From contig CM055095.1 in NCBI GenBank assembly GCA_029204225.1, forward strand, positions 18,053,561-18,117,560: DNA of 64,000 nucleotides, read 5' to 3'. The notes under the pieces are model-generated. The model was not told the origin of the DNA and made no database searches. It saw nothing but the letters and a program-made list of their open reading frames with translations. A program made the translations under genes and the position numbers. Position 1 is the stretch's first letter. Every line of letters begins with the position of its first letter. The stretch comes from Diphasiastrum complanatum. Its lineage: Eukaryota > Streptophyta > Lycopodiopsida > Lycopodiales > Lycopodiaceae. This document shows positions 47,290 to 58,140 of this stretch, piece by piece.

Positions 47290-48256
47290 TTCGAATAAAT
47301 CAAACTAATATCAATGTCTTCAATCGCGATTTTATCTGATCTATGTACTAATAGAACAATATTTGTTCTGATTGAATATGTGTGCGGATTTTATATGTGG
47401 AAGTACGAGACTATATGCGGAAGTATGAGACAACTTAAGACAATTTACTATTGATCAAAAATGAATTTTTAAAACTCTGAATCTGATTCATCAATATACA
47501 TCTCTTGTTGTCTTATCTCGCTGTTGTGTTTCTGTTTGAGTGAGTTTTGTTACAACAAGTAGTGCACATGTATTTATATTGCTACAGGATAGGTCCTTTG
47601 GCCTTTTATTTACAGGTCTTTTGGCCTTTCAATGCTATAACAGTAGATATATAACCGTTTACGACGGTTGATATTCAAATAGACGCACTGTTTTCAAACT
47701 TGAATAAATTTGTTCGCGAATAATTCATGACAGTTCATCTCTTTGTCTCAGCTTCGTGTTTCGCGAATTATTCGCGACACTTGGCTCTTCACGACATTTT
47801 CATCTTTCGCGAATTGTTCGCGACAGATGACAATCCTTGAGCTTAAAGAAGAAATCTAGAATATTTCGCGAACTGTTTGAGATAGTTTCGCGACAGGTGA
47901 GCTTGAAGAGCAGTCCAAAAGATTTCGCGAATTGTTCGCAACAATTTTGCGACATCTGAGGCTTGAACAAGAAGCAGAAAAATTTCGCGACAAGATTCTG
48001 TTTGTGAATCTTTCGAGCTTTAACATAAAAGCCACGAGCTTCTACAAAAAACTGTTTTGCGAATATTTCGAGTTGACTGCAAGACAAATTTCGCGAATCC
48101 TTCATGAGCTTTTTCGAGTTGGTCATGAATAAATATGTTTCGAGTTCACGTTCGTTTCTTTCTCATCCTTTGTCAAGTAAACTGCGAGCTTGTTGGTAGA
48201 ATCTAGATCTGTCTGATCAGTTGTTCTACAGCTCCTTCTCAAAGTGGCAGTTGGAT
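47290..48256 (-). repeat. Copia 3' LTR, minus strand, with TTCGCGA cluster
   Basis: It follows the RNase H end and a GATTGGGG purine tract on the minus strand. A TATA box (minus-strand ATATAAATACA) is at 47569-47579. Upstream of it in LTR orientation, 47711-48095 holds a dozen copies of TTTCGCGAA or TTCGCGAC. The left end near 47290 is an estimate. Confidence 0.5.
47711..48095. promoter_or_regulatory. Cluster of TTTCGCGAA-type palindromic motifs
   Basis: Copies or near-copies occur near 47711, 47759, 47770, 47804, 47816, 47861, 47888, 47921, 47933, 47944, 47982, 48056 and 48090, about one per 30 bases. All lie in the U3 part of the LTR, 130-520 bases upstream of the TATA box. The core resembles E2F-type sites (TTTCGCGC). 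Similar motifs occur at 32520-32545. Confidence 0.6.
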
Positions 48257-49423
48257 TCACCCCAATCTTCTTCGCTGCTTCTCGAACAAAGCTTTACTCA
48301 GTGGCTTTATAATGCTATCAACTGTCATTTCCTCTGTGGATATGAAGACTGTCTTCAGTATCTTCTTCTCGACTAAGTCCCGAATCACATGATATTTAAT
48401 AGCTATGTGCTTTGTTTTCGAGTGAAATACAAGATCTTTCGTAAGATAGATTGCTGAAGTGTTATCCATTAACAAGACATAAGATTCAGAAATAGATTCA
48501 TCAAATCCTTCCAACATCTGTTTAATCCAGATCAGCTCGTTTGCCATCTTAGTTGTTGCTACATATTCCGCTTCACAAGAAGATTGAGCTACTGTTATTT
48601 GCTTCTTGCTTATCCAGAGTATGGATGCGCCAGATGCTAGAGTACAACCTTCTGAAATACTTTTGCTATCATCCTTCATGGATGCCCAGCTTGCGTCACT
48701 GTAAGATTCGATGTGAAATCCAGCTTCTTTCGAATAACACAGTCCATAGTCTTTCGTTTCCTAGAGATATTGTAGTACTCTCTTTGCCAACTTCCAATGC
48801 AACGATCCAGGGTTCTGATTATATTGGCTCAGCCTGTATATTGCAAACGCTATATCAGGTCTGGTGTTGTCTACTAGATATAACAATGATCCAATCAGCC
48901 TACGATAGGGTGTTTTGGTCATTCGTTCCTCTTCCTCGAGAGTCTGCGGACAATCTGCCATGCTCAGTATTGTTCCAAGTATCATGGGAGTATGCACACT
49001 TTTGCATTCGAGCATGTTGAAGTCTTCAATGATCTTTTGAGTGTACTTTTGTTGGTGAAGATACAACTTACCACCTTCAAAGTCTCTCACGGTCTGCAAG
49101 CCTAAATAGATTTTAGCTTCTCCTGGGTCAGCGATCTCAAATATTTCAGAAACGTCTCTTTTGACATCTGAAATTAACTTATCTCTTCTTGAGAAGATAA
49201 GTGTGTCATCAACATAAACAGCTAGAATGATTATTTCATTTTGGACATGCTTGATATAGACATTTGATTCAGCAAATAGAGGTTTGAAGCCTATGGAACG
49301 TAGTGCTTCGTCCTTCTTTCTATACCATTGTCTTGCTGCTTGTTTCAAACCATAAATGCTTTTATTCATGTGACATCCGTATTCTGGATATTCTTGGCTT
49401 ATAAAACCAAGGGGTTGGTCCAT
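48257..49423 (-). pseudogene. Copia reverse transcriptase and RNase H
   Basis: The frame at 48761-49423 reads MDQPLGFISQEYPEYGCHMN, KSIYGLKQAARQWY, AVYVDDTLIFSRRDKLISDV (YVDD active site) and RRLIGSLLYLVDNTRPDIAF. After a frame break, 48257-48679 reads WISKKQITVAQSSCEAEYVA, MDNTSAIYLTKDLVFHSKTK and HIAIKYHVIRDLVEKK, the RNase H domain with its conserved Glu and Asp. Reading frames are long and motifs intact, so this copy is younger than the family B copies. RT fingers, integrase and gag are absent to the right: the frame starts within RT at 49423, so the element is 5'-truncated. Confidence 0.9.
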
Positions 49424-49429
49424 GAATAA

Positions 49430-50141
49430 TCAAGATCCAACTAGATCCAAAACTAGCTCAATTTACTATAGATCCATTTCAAGGAAATTTTATTTCACAG
49501 TGAAGTTTTAGTTCAAAAGTTAGAAAATTTGCTAAAGGCACTCTAGAGAAGGATAACTTTGGCTAGAACAGAACTTTTTGGGTTATATAGTATAGAAGGC
49601 AAACCACATGTGAGATAAGGGCATTATATGCTAAGCATGGGTGACGATTTTTGATGTTATAGTTCAACTTTTTGGAGGGGTTTTGAAATTCTGCGAATAA
49701 TTTTTTTTGCAATTTCTTCTACCCATGATCCAACAAAATGGTAGCACGTGGTGTGCTACTCTTTTTATGCCACTATATGATTTTTTAAGAACAAGAATGG
49801 TGTTTTGATGCATACTTAAAAATTTGACTATCCATCAAATTTTCAATAGGTCCATCACAAAATAATTTGTTACTCTATAAATATAGGTTTACTTTCATTG
49901 AAATAAAAACTGTTCATGAAGTTGTAAAAGCTAGTTTGCGGGCGTGCTAGCTTGCAGATTTTTTATTTTTTTAAAATGAAGTTTTTTTGAAGAACTTTTT
50001 GAAGAAAATAATTTTCTTTATGGAGTTGATTCGGCTAGCATGCCGGTGTGCTACCTGAGTAAATTATAAAATACAAAAACTATTTTGGCACATTTGACAA
50101 CCAAATTTTGAGAAAAAACATTATTTAAAATATTTTCTTTA
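49430..50141. other. AT-rich spacer, no gene recognised
   Basis: Contains GCTAGC-type words near 49950 and 50035 but no gene, LTR or array. Confidence 0.4.
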
Positions 50142-50335
50142 ATCTCCAAACATAATAAGTAGACATGCTAAGTATAACAACTATAAAAAAAATTGCAACC
50201 TTTAAAGATGGCACACTACGTGCTACATAAAATGAGAAATTTTTTTGTAGCCTCCAAACATAGCACGCAGACATGTTATATAAAATGAGGTTTTTTTTTT
50301 TTCAGTCTCCAAACATAGCACGCAGACATGCTAGG
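50142..50335. repeat. Three copies of a CTCCAAACATAGCACGCAGACATG repeat
   Basis: Near-copies at about 50142, 50253 and 50308. The last two are almost identical and 55 bases apart; the first is more diverged. Each is followed by a TATA-like or A-rich stretch. Confidence 0.65.
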
Positions 50336-50359
50336 CGAGAAAAAACAAAACTTTTTTTT

Positions 50360-50651
50360 CAGGTCAAGTGTTGCTTGGAGGAGTCCCTCAAGGCAAAGAT
50401 TGATAAAGGGCCGTGTTAGATTTCATGGGCATTTACAAAGGGAAAATTTTCCATTCAATGAGATATCTACACTAGCTTGGGACTTGAAATGCAATGGAAA
50501 GTGGTCACGAGATGATAAATTTCCAAGTGGAGTTAGTTTGATTGATCAAGTGGAACTTGTAAGGGGTAGTAGCTTGACAATGTTTCACGAAACAATTTGG
50601 GAATTTATGGAAGCCCTTTCATTGACGAAAATTAGATGTTGTGGTCTATAG
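50360..50651 (+). pseudogene. Unidentified coding fragment
   Basis: A frame after a pyrimidine-rich tract and cag reads SVAWRSPSRQRLIKGRVRFH, QRENFPFNEISTLAWDLKCN, KWSRDDKFPSGVSLIDQVEL and SLTMFHETIWEFMEAL, then a stop. The composition looks like real protein, unlike neighbouring frames. I do not recognise it. It may be one exon of a DNA transposon gene. Confidence 0.35.
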
Positions 50652-50790
50652 AGGGCATGTAACTAGGTGTTCACGAATGACAAGTAGATGAGCTTCCACA
50701 ACAGAACTCTTTACTGTGTCAAAAGTGACAAGCAAATAATTTTCCTTGGAAAAGTGTGGTGAAGCTCATGTTTGAGCATTATTGAAAGAA

Positions 50791-50828
<38 letters not shown>
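50791..50828. repeat. (GT)n microsatellite
   Basis: Nineteen or so GT units, followed by CACGTGCAC. Confidence 0.95.
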
Positions 50829-50829
<1 letters not shown>

Positions 50830-50929
50830 ACGTGCACTATATGTGACTTTAACTTATTGTCATTTAGCTATTATAATTGAAAATTCTTGTCAAAGTATCA
50901 CAAAAACAATTTCTTAGGGCCTTTGAGTA

Positions 50930-50935
50930 GGGGGG

Positions 50936-50978
<43 letters not shown>
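50930..50978. repeat. G run and (GA)n microsatellite
   Basis: A run of nine G precedes about twenty GA units, adjacent to the inverted-repeat element at 50977. Confidence 0.95.
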
Positions 50979-50979
<1 letters not shown>

Positions 50980-51152
50980 CCACATGGAGGTAACGAGGGA
51001 ATATTTTGTCCTACCTTCAGAGGTTAAAAAAGTCAACCTCCGAAGGCAGGCCAACCTCTGGAGGCAGCCTCTAGCAGCTAGTAAAAACATGCCCAATCAA
51101 ATGATGACACATAGGTCGGAGGTAACACTCTACCTCCGACATGTGGCCTGCC
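50977..51152. mobile_element. MITE candidate, about 175 bases
   Basis: The left end reads AGGCCACATGGAGGTAAC. The right end, read on the other strand, is CAGGCCACATGTCGGAGGTAGAG, an inverted match with a two-base gap. Inside are more inverted pieces of the GGAGGT/ACCTCC type (51002, 51020, 51050, 51117, 51130). No coding capacity. No target duplication is evident. Confidence 0.45.
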
Positions 51153-52344
51153 CCGACATTTATGGAAGCTGCCAATTTCATTCCATTACATTATTCATGG
51201 AATGTGAAATTCACATCATGTGTAACTTCTTCCATAGTTAAAAGCACTAACATTAAAGCAAAATCAACGATGTCAATGATGAATTGAGCCCTTCACTCCT
51301 AAAACACCTTATTGCAACCATCAATTATACTGAATTTTTTTAGCACCTCCCTGCTGTTTGTGACTGGATTCCTCCACTCACATAGAATGTACATGAATTT
51401 TTATACTCCCTCATGTTGTGGGTTTGTTTTAATTTGTGCTGGATTTGTCCACTCGCATAGAAAGTACATGATATTTTTCCTTTGCTGTGCAATAGCATGT
51501 GCAAGGTTCATGGGACCCTTTCAACTACAGCATTATGATAAATGAGGCCTTGGTAGATCAAATGCAAGTGTATGTTTCAATTCACCTTTCAATTTAAGTA
51601 TGTAATAAGATTTCACTTTCGAAGCATCACTTCAATATATGGAGATCAGTGTACATCTGGCAATAACCCTTGAAATGAACAAACACTATATTCTCGATAT
51701 CACTTCAGTATGACACCTGCTCAAATCAAGTATCTGACACCAACACTTTTTTACATTACTTGCTACTGTAAAGTGTATAGCTCCTAGCTAATACAAAAAT
51801 ACAAAGAAATACTTGAAGTCATCCCTCATAATCAAAGTGACAAATTCACTTTAAAAAGAACAGCCACCTACATAAGTTTAAGGGCATCCTTCAAGCTCAC
51901 ACAAATTTTCCACCCAAAACATAAACTAACCAACATTTTATAATTATATTGTTAGATTGTAGACAACTGTCTCCATGCACTTAGTAAACACCTGCTCTGC
52001 CTAGTACGAATATATCTTCATAGCTTGTAAGGAGAAAAATCAGGTATGCTTGCTTTTGTTGAATTTGATATTAAGCAATCTGATATTAAGCATGCTAATC
52101 AGAACAGAAAAATTCAAATTTTTATCTGATTCAAGTTTATCAATCAAGCATCCTACACAATAGAATAACAAACAAATGGGAAAAAATGCAACTGCTTCTA
52201 TTATAGATTTTTGAGACTTCCAAGCCTGAAGTACAAAAGACAACTCCATGTGAAAATTTGAGCTTCAACCCTAAGTCATGAATTTCATGATCCATGCCAT
52301 TGATTTTTTCCCAATTCCTAAGCATGACTAGAAAAATTAGGCAG
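51153..52344. other. 3' flank of the eL27 gene, no gene recognised
   Basis: AT-rich, short frames only. The eL27 3' UTR should occupy the right end. Confidence 0.5.
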
Positions 52345-55300
52345 CTAGAATCTAAGCTTAGTAAAAAACCACCGGTTTTTGCCAGTTTTGAACCTCTCCT
52401 CCAGCAGCGATTTCAGTTCCTGTTAATGAAGGCAAGAAGTACAATATCAACAGACGGATCAAATTGGCACCTTGATGATACATTTTAACTTATTTGAGCC
52501 TACTATTTCATATTTTCTAGTAGGAAGCTAGTAAAACTTTGGAAGGATGGAACTTGGTGAGTCTGTGATGTAAAAGAGATTCACCGTTGTGAATGTGTAC
52601 AAATTCAATCATAATAGATCACAATCTCTCAAGCTTTCTTTTCCACATTTAATGGAAAAGAACGCATAAGGTAGAGCATTGCGACATATAAACTTCCCAA
52701 TGCCTTACAATCAGCAACATATTAAAAATAAACATTCCAGAACTCCCTTCCTCTCCTTGAGGCCAGGATTTAGACTCCAATCTGCCACAAAAATGAGACC
52801 AAACAAGAGAAAAAAGACATTCCAAGAGCCACGAATAAAAGATCATAATCTATAAAACGCTTTCAACATTTCCTATAGACAAAGCTCAACATTAGAACAA
52901 ATCTTACATTAACCTTGTCCAAAAGTGTAACTATGCAAGCCAGCATCAAGCCATAAATTCAGGGCCAGGTGCTAAGCGCCCCTGGTATTTAACGGTACTT
53001 CCCGGGCTGGGGTCGCCACAATGGCTGTTCCGGCTCTCTCAGGATGGGGAGTTGAATAACTAAACGACCACAGGGCATCCAATCTGCTGCTGCCAATTGG
53101 ACAAGCCGCGTATCTTCGATTGATACAAGACTTTGATGCAGTCTTCCTATCCCTAGGGAGCCCGGATCAAGCTACGAACTTCCCCAATCCAGTGCTTGAA
53201 TTTGGGTAGGGGACAGGTGCAGAAAACATTCCATATTTATCATTTTCAGACCTGAATCTTTCCATTTTTCCTCTTTTTCAGATGCCTACAACCAAGTCTT
53301 TGGTGTGAGAGCATGTTTTCACTCATGTTATATGCTCAGTCAACCACTTTTCGAATGTATTTAGCCTCTCAGGCCTACATAAACATATGGGTTGGTCGAA
53401 ACCCTAGAAAAGCACCAAAGAAAAGGTCAACAGCATTGCAAACGTTTCACACGCATTTCAAACACTTGATGGTAAAATTAAAAAGTCATGCTATTTAAAA
53501 TACATATAGCTTTTTTATAGCAAACCATAATTGCACCCAAAATCCCAGAACGCGTTTTGGAACACGTCCCGGAACACATTCCAGGATTTTGGCCTGGAAT
53601 GCTGCCCCGGAATGGTTTTTTTAATTTTTAATATGGAATTCAAATAGCAGGAAATTATGGGGGATCTAATGGTGTTGTCAAATACTATTAACTGTATGGT
53701 ATCGGCCCTGTTTTTGCTGGATATTGTGCACACTGTACATGGCATGTGAAACCCTTGGAAAGCTAGAGAAATTGCCAGATCTTGGGAGAGCCAGTGAAAT
53801 TAGATCCTTGAAAGTTTGGAAAGCCAGTGAAATTGTCAGAAAGCTAGTTTGCAAGAAAGCCGGCAAAGTATAGGAATGGAACCGGCATCTTTTTTTGTAT
53901 TTAATGTTTTTATTTTATTAAATAGTTGCACATTCTTTTTTGGGTTAAATTTTTTGGGTTTTTATAGCCTTAAAACAGTTTTATATACTGTTTTTATAAT
54001 TTATATACGATATATAAAATATATACATGTGTGTGTGCGCATGTGTTCCGCTGTTCGAATGCTCATGTTCTGGAACGAGCGTTCCGAAATGTGGATGCAG
54101 CTGAACGTTCTGCCGCATCTATGTAACAAACATTATTTGCAACATAGATGAATTGGACGTTCCGAAACGCGTCCCGGAATGTGCCCCTGCAACGTTTTTT
54201 GTTTTTTTTGCAATATGGGTGTCAGATGGCTCCATTTTTTGTGGGAAATTTAAATTATGCACTGTAAAAGCCAAATCTTTGTGGGGAATTTAAATTATGC
54301 ACTGTAGAAGCCAAACTAGTTCACTGATTCCTGATGTGCTGATTCACTGATTTACTGATCAATGCATCTGAAGTCTACAATGAAAGTTTCAACATTTGGG
54401 AATATTGAACTCCGTGAGGAGCCCCCCCAGAGTGATGACAGGGAGGAGTGCGAAAAAAGATCTGTTGACTAGGTCAGAAGGCCCACTTTCATGCTCCAGG
54501 AGCGTGATGAGTCCAAAAATGCATCAAGACAGGAAAAAAGAAACGCTTCTTGCAAACACAAGAAAAATAAATATGTTCATAACAAAGTGCTCCCAAAGGA
54601 CAGAAAAAAAAAACAACCAATACTTTGTGAAAAAGCACCATAAACCTAGAAAATCAATTTATGACCCATTTTCTGACCAGATTATTATCCAAAATCCAGA
54701 GTGATGAGTTTTATTCAATACAGAACACAACCAGGTAAGCAGAGGGGAAATAAAAACCTCAGAAACAACAGAATGTCAACATATCATACCTTGCGCACTT
54801 GAACTTTAGTTGCTTTTGAATCAAGTTTTTCAACAGTAACCACGTTCTTCAAATCAACATCCAAGGTGTACCTAAGATAGATAATACCAACTTTGTAAGT
54901 TTATTAGAGGCCATATAACAATCCAACATCGTGGAGGACCTCGATACAACCCCATGTAATGAGAAGAATCACAAATCCAGCTGCATGATGCAAGCATGTT
55001 CAATGAGTAATGGAGATTAAGTAAATTTCAAACTTATTGATGTTGCACCTTATAGATTGTAAAACTATATTAAACCTCTAGGATAACAAATGGAATATAT
55101 TTGGAGAATAGCAAACAAGAAAGAGATAACATGCACACTAGAAAAGGACGAATACCTTGTAGGCATCAAATGATTGTAATTCACAATTTTAAAAAAAGCT
55201 TTCAAGCGAGAACGCTTTGCAATCGTTTTCTGAGAGGCTTTTTTGATAACCTGTCAAACAAACTAGCATACATTCAGAACTTTGAGCTATATATTACAAC

Positions 55301-56191
55301 CTTCAATTCACGAGATCCAACATCTCAATGCAGAAGGATTCAAAGTAGAAACATCCAAATAAGGAAGGAATTGAAAAATTCACAAAAAAATAAAAACTAA
55401 ATGTCCCCAAATAGCTACACAAATCAGAATAAACTCAAACATGTAAAAGTAGATAAAAGCTACCTAGTTAATTTCCATGCTAAGTGTCATCAAACTATCA
55501 TCTCTGATAATATATCACCTCTCTTACCCGTCAAATCTATAAGAAACGATCAAAATACATACCGCAATACATCATATCCAATAATCTATCACGTCCCTTA
55601 AATCTACAAAGTCTGTAACATATGGTCAAATCTACCAAAAAAGATCAACATAAAAACCAAAATCTATCATCTCCGAAAATTTGATATCTCTATAAATTCT
55701 CCATGCTCTGTAATCTATGGTCAAATGTATAATAAAAGAATCCCAATCAGAATCTATCAGCTCTCTAAAATATCCAAAATCCGAAATCTATGGTCAAATC
55801 TATCAAAAAGATCAAAATAAAAACAACCATCTAACATCTTCGATAAATCTATCATCTCTCTAAAACCTCCAAACTCTGTAATTCAGATCTGAAAATAAAG
55901 ATCAAAATTAAAACGAAAACTCCATAACAGGATATAGTCCTCTTCCAATCTATCATATCTCTAGAATCTACAAAGTGTCTAATGCAAGGTCAAATCTATC
56001 ATCTCTACAGCTAAAGCTGGAAAGAGCAAACACACCTTGCGAGGGTATTTAGCAATTCCAGCCACGACAGCGTGACCATAAGGCCGAGATTGAGTGCCAT
56101 CGTCGAAATTCTTCACAATAACGGCCTTGCGGCCGGCATAGCGGCCCTGCAACAAGACCACCACCTTGGTAGGCTTCAAAAACTTCACCAT
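52345..56191 (-). CDS. RPL27: Ribosomal protein eL27 (60S L27), four exons
   Basis: Exons on the minus strand: 56036-56191, 55156-55250, 54790-54871 and 52345-52419, all with GT-AG introns of 785, 284 and 2370 bases. They join to 135 codons, the usual length of eL27. Exon 1 starts [20 protein letters not shown] and includes the KOW-type loop [17 protein letters not shown]. Exon 2 has [20 protein letters not shown], exon 3 [20 protein letters not shown], and exon 4 ends [18 protein letters not shown]. The protein is part of the large cytosolic ribosomal subunit. I see no stop, frameshift or broken splice site. The leader has a (GGA)n purine tract, and a telo-box and site II element lie about 75 bases upstream. 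Confidence 0.95.
53540..54200. mobile_element. GTTCCG-rich insertion candidate inside eL27 intron 3
   Basis: Left part: AACGCGTTTTGGAACACGTCCCGGAACACATTCC. Right part: GAACGAGCGTTCCGAAATG, then CGTTCCGAAACGCGTCCCGGAATGTGCCCC. Shared ACGCGT and CGTCCCGGAA words cluster at both ends in both orientations, as in subterminal repeats of DNA transposons. A 9-bp hairpin (CATCTATGT/ACATAGATG) lies at 54117-54150. No transposase is present. Confidence 0.35.
54241..54314. repeat. Two-copy 40-bp tandem repeat
   Basis: GTGGGAAATTTAAATTATGCACTGTAAAAGCCAAATCTTT is followed directly by a second copy with three changes. Confidence 0.8.
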
Positions 56192-56262
56192 AGTGCTTCT
56201 TCGCTTTTGCTCCTCCTTGAGCGCTCTCGATCTCTCCTCCTCCTCCTCCTCCTCGCGCTAAT

Positions 56263-56275
56263 GGCCCAAACCCTA
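56263..56275 (-). promoter_or_regulatory. Telo-box and site II element of eL27
   Basis: On the minus strand TAGGGTTT (56268-56275, telo-box AAACCCTA on plus) overlaps TGGGCC (56263-56268, site II core). This pair is a known signature of plant ribosomal-protein and growth-linked promoters. A second TTAGGGTTT is at 56478-56486. Confidence 0.75.
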
Positions 56276-56279
56276 GCAG

Positions 56280-57600
56280 CAGCCTTCAATGAACCAAAAG
56301 AACAGTTGCCTCGAAGCCCTAAAACTAAATGCCTATTTGATTACTTACTTACATTTTACATAGGCTTGTAAATGTTATTTCACTTTGCCTTTTTATTCTC
56401 TTCTATGTTCTCATTTGTGTCCTACATTGACTCAGCTTTGCATCTAGCTCATACACTTTTTTGCTTGGGACTAGGTGTTAGGGTTTGGTTGTCTGCTCTG
56501 CCTTCCTATTATTCCATCTTATCGATTTCCCGACCATATTCACCTTCGCACTTCGGCTTCAATTGCAGCTACCTCATCCTTCGGCCTTGGGTCTGTCGAG
56601 GTGTGTCTGAGATTAGCCTATTGGTGCTCTCACCATCCATCTCCTTTGAAAAGACTTGGATTTTGTAATGAGTCTCACATCTTACCTAGCATCGAATAAT
56701 CAAACATAAACGTTTCATAGGTTTGATTTTTTTGTAGGAGATGATTTTCTTAATACTCCTACTTAAGATTAAAAAGTTATTCTTTTTCAGGATCAAGCTA
56801 TAAGGACAATGACAAAACTACTTAGTCAAATTATTTTGGGCAAAAAGTTGATGAGTGTCTAATGCCATCCATGCCTATGAGCAACACCCACACCTCCAAC
56901 AATGGTTGCGAAAAACCTTCAATCTTTCAAATCTTTCACATAAGATAAAATGGCATTTTACTTCACAAGGTCCTACAATTGTGAGTTTAAGCGTTATATA
57001 AACAATTGGTTTATTTTGCCGATGAACTTTTAAGAAGCCTGTTAAGATTGATGCCTAACTAGAAGCAGTTATGCAAGCATTGCCTTCCATGAGCGTTCTC
57101 AAAGCAACGTGAGAGCAAAGATTGACATATGGTTTACTAAATGGTGGAGGGAGTGATTGAGCCACCCATGTATGGTGAGCATCGTGTTTTGTCTAATTTA
57201 TTGGTTTGTCAAAATAATGATTTTTACTATTGATACCATCAATGGTTCATTTTTATAATGCTAATTTTGATCCCCAAGCATTGGGCATTTATTTTCTCTT
57301 TTGCAACAAATAGTTAATTTGCACTACCTTTGTTATATATGATATACAAATCCTTGATTAGGTTTCGCCAAAATGGAGCTCAAGGCTCCACACATCAATT
57401 GAAACTCAAGCCTATCCAACTCGACTCCCGTAACAACTCTTATCCAACTTGACCCCACCTCTGGACCAACTAAACCAAGGGATAGCATATTTCACACTAC
57501 CACTCCAGTGACAAGTGATGGGCTCATGCCCATGTAAGAGTAAACATATGTTACATCATCTCCTGATATGCTATAATATGTTTTTCACCCTTAGACAGGT
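56280..57600. other. Upstream flank of eL27, no gene recognised
   Basis: Short frames only. The first few hundred bases are probably eL27 promoter. Nothing clear from 56700 to 57600. Confidence 0.45.
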
Positions 57601-58140
57601 GTTGTGTCGGCGCCTCAAAGGGCGCTGAGACTTGAGCGGTTTTCCCAACACGCACTTAAGTCTAACATTCATCTATCATGCACTTACATAAAAGCCAACA
57701 TAGAAACGTAACAAGCTTAACCATTCAGACTTATAAGAAAACTGGAATCCCAACCAACCCGAAAGCCAACTCAGAATCCATCCCCAAAAGGTAACCAAAG
57801 GCAAAGACAAGCCACATATGAAACTCAAGGCATAGTGGTCACCAAACTGACCAAATGGCATAGCGACGAGCCACACGTCGGTGACGTGGACCCTTAGGGC
57901 CGACGACGCAAAAAGTTTGTAGTAAGGGTCCTTCCACTTGGACCAGTCCCGGAGGCGAAACCGAAATGGTAATCGTCCCCAAGGATCAACTTTATTAAAT
58001 TTGGAAGATGTTACATTTATACATAGACTGACTAGTCTCGAGGCCACCAAGACGTGCTGGGCATTGTGCCTGGCTCGTGGGGGTAGAGGGAGATGAGACC
58101 TGGCGACTGGATTCCTAGCGCTGGTTGAGCTACCCAAGTG
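57600..58140 (-). repeat. LTR-like segment with an incidental ORF
   Basis: A GC-richer block with a 153-codon open frame (57676-58137) matches no family. The minus strand contains TCTATGTATAAATGTAACATC and then AATTTAATAAAGTTG, a TATA-like and polyadenylation-like layout as in a gypsy LTR. No partner copy or boundary is found, so the LTR reading is tentative. Confidence 0.3.

Larger units (their letters stand above)
52420..54789 (-). other. eL27 intron 3, 2.37 kb, with repeat insertions
   Basis: It is far longer than introns 1 and 2. It includes a GC-richer patch at 52965-53215 and a GTTCCG-rich segment at about 53540-54200, both unlike the AT-rich rest, suggesting transposon insertions into the intron. 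Confidence 0.7.

Noticed and set aside
57676-58137. 153-codon frame on the minus strand
   Set aside because: No recognisable domain; the region looks more like an LTR with TATA and polyadenylation signals, so the open frame is probably incidental.
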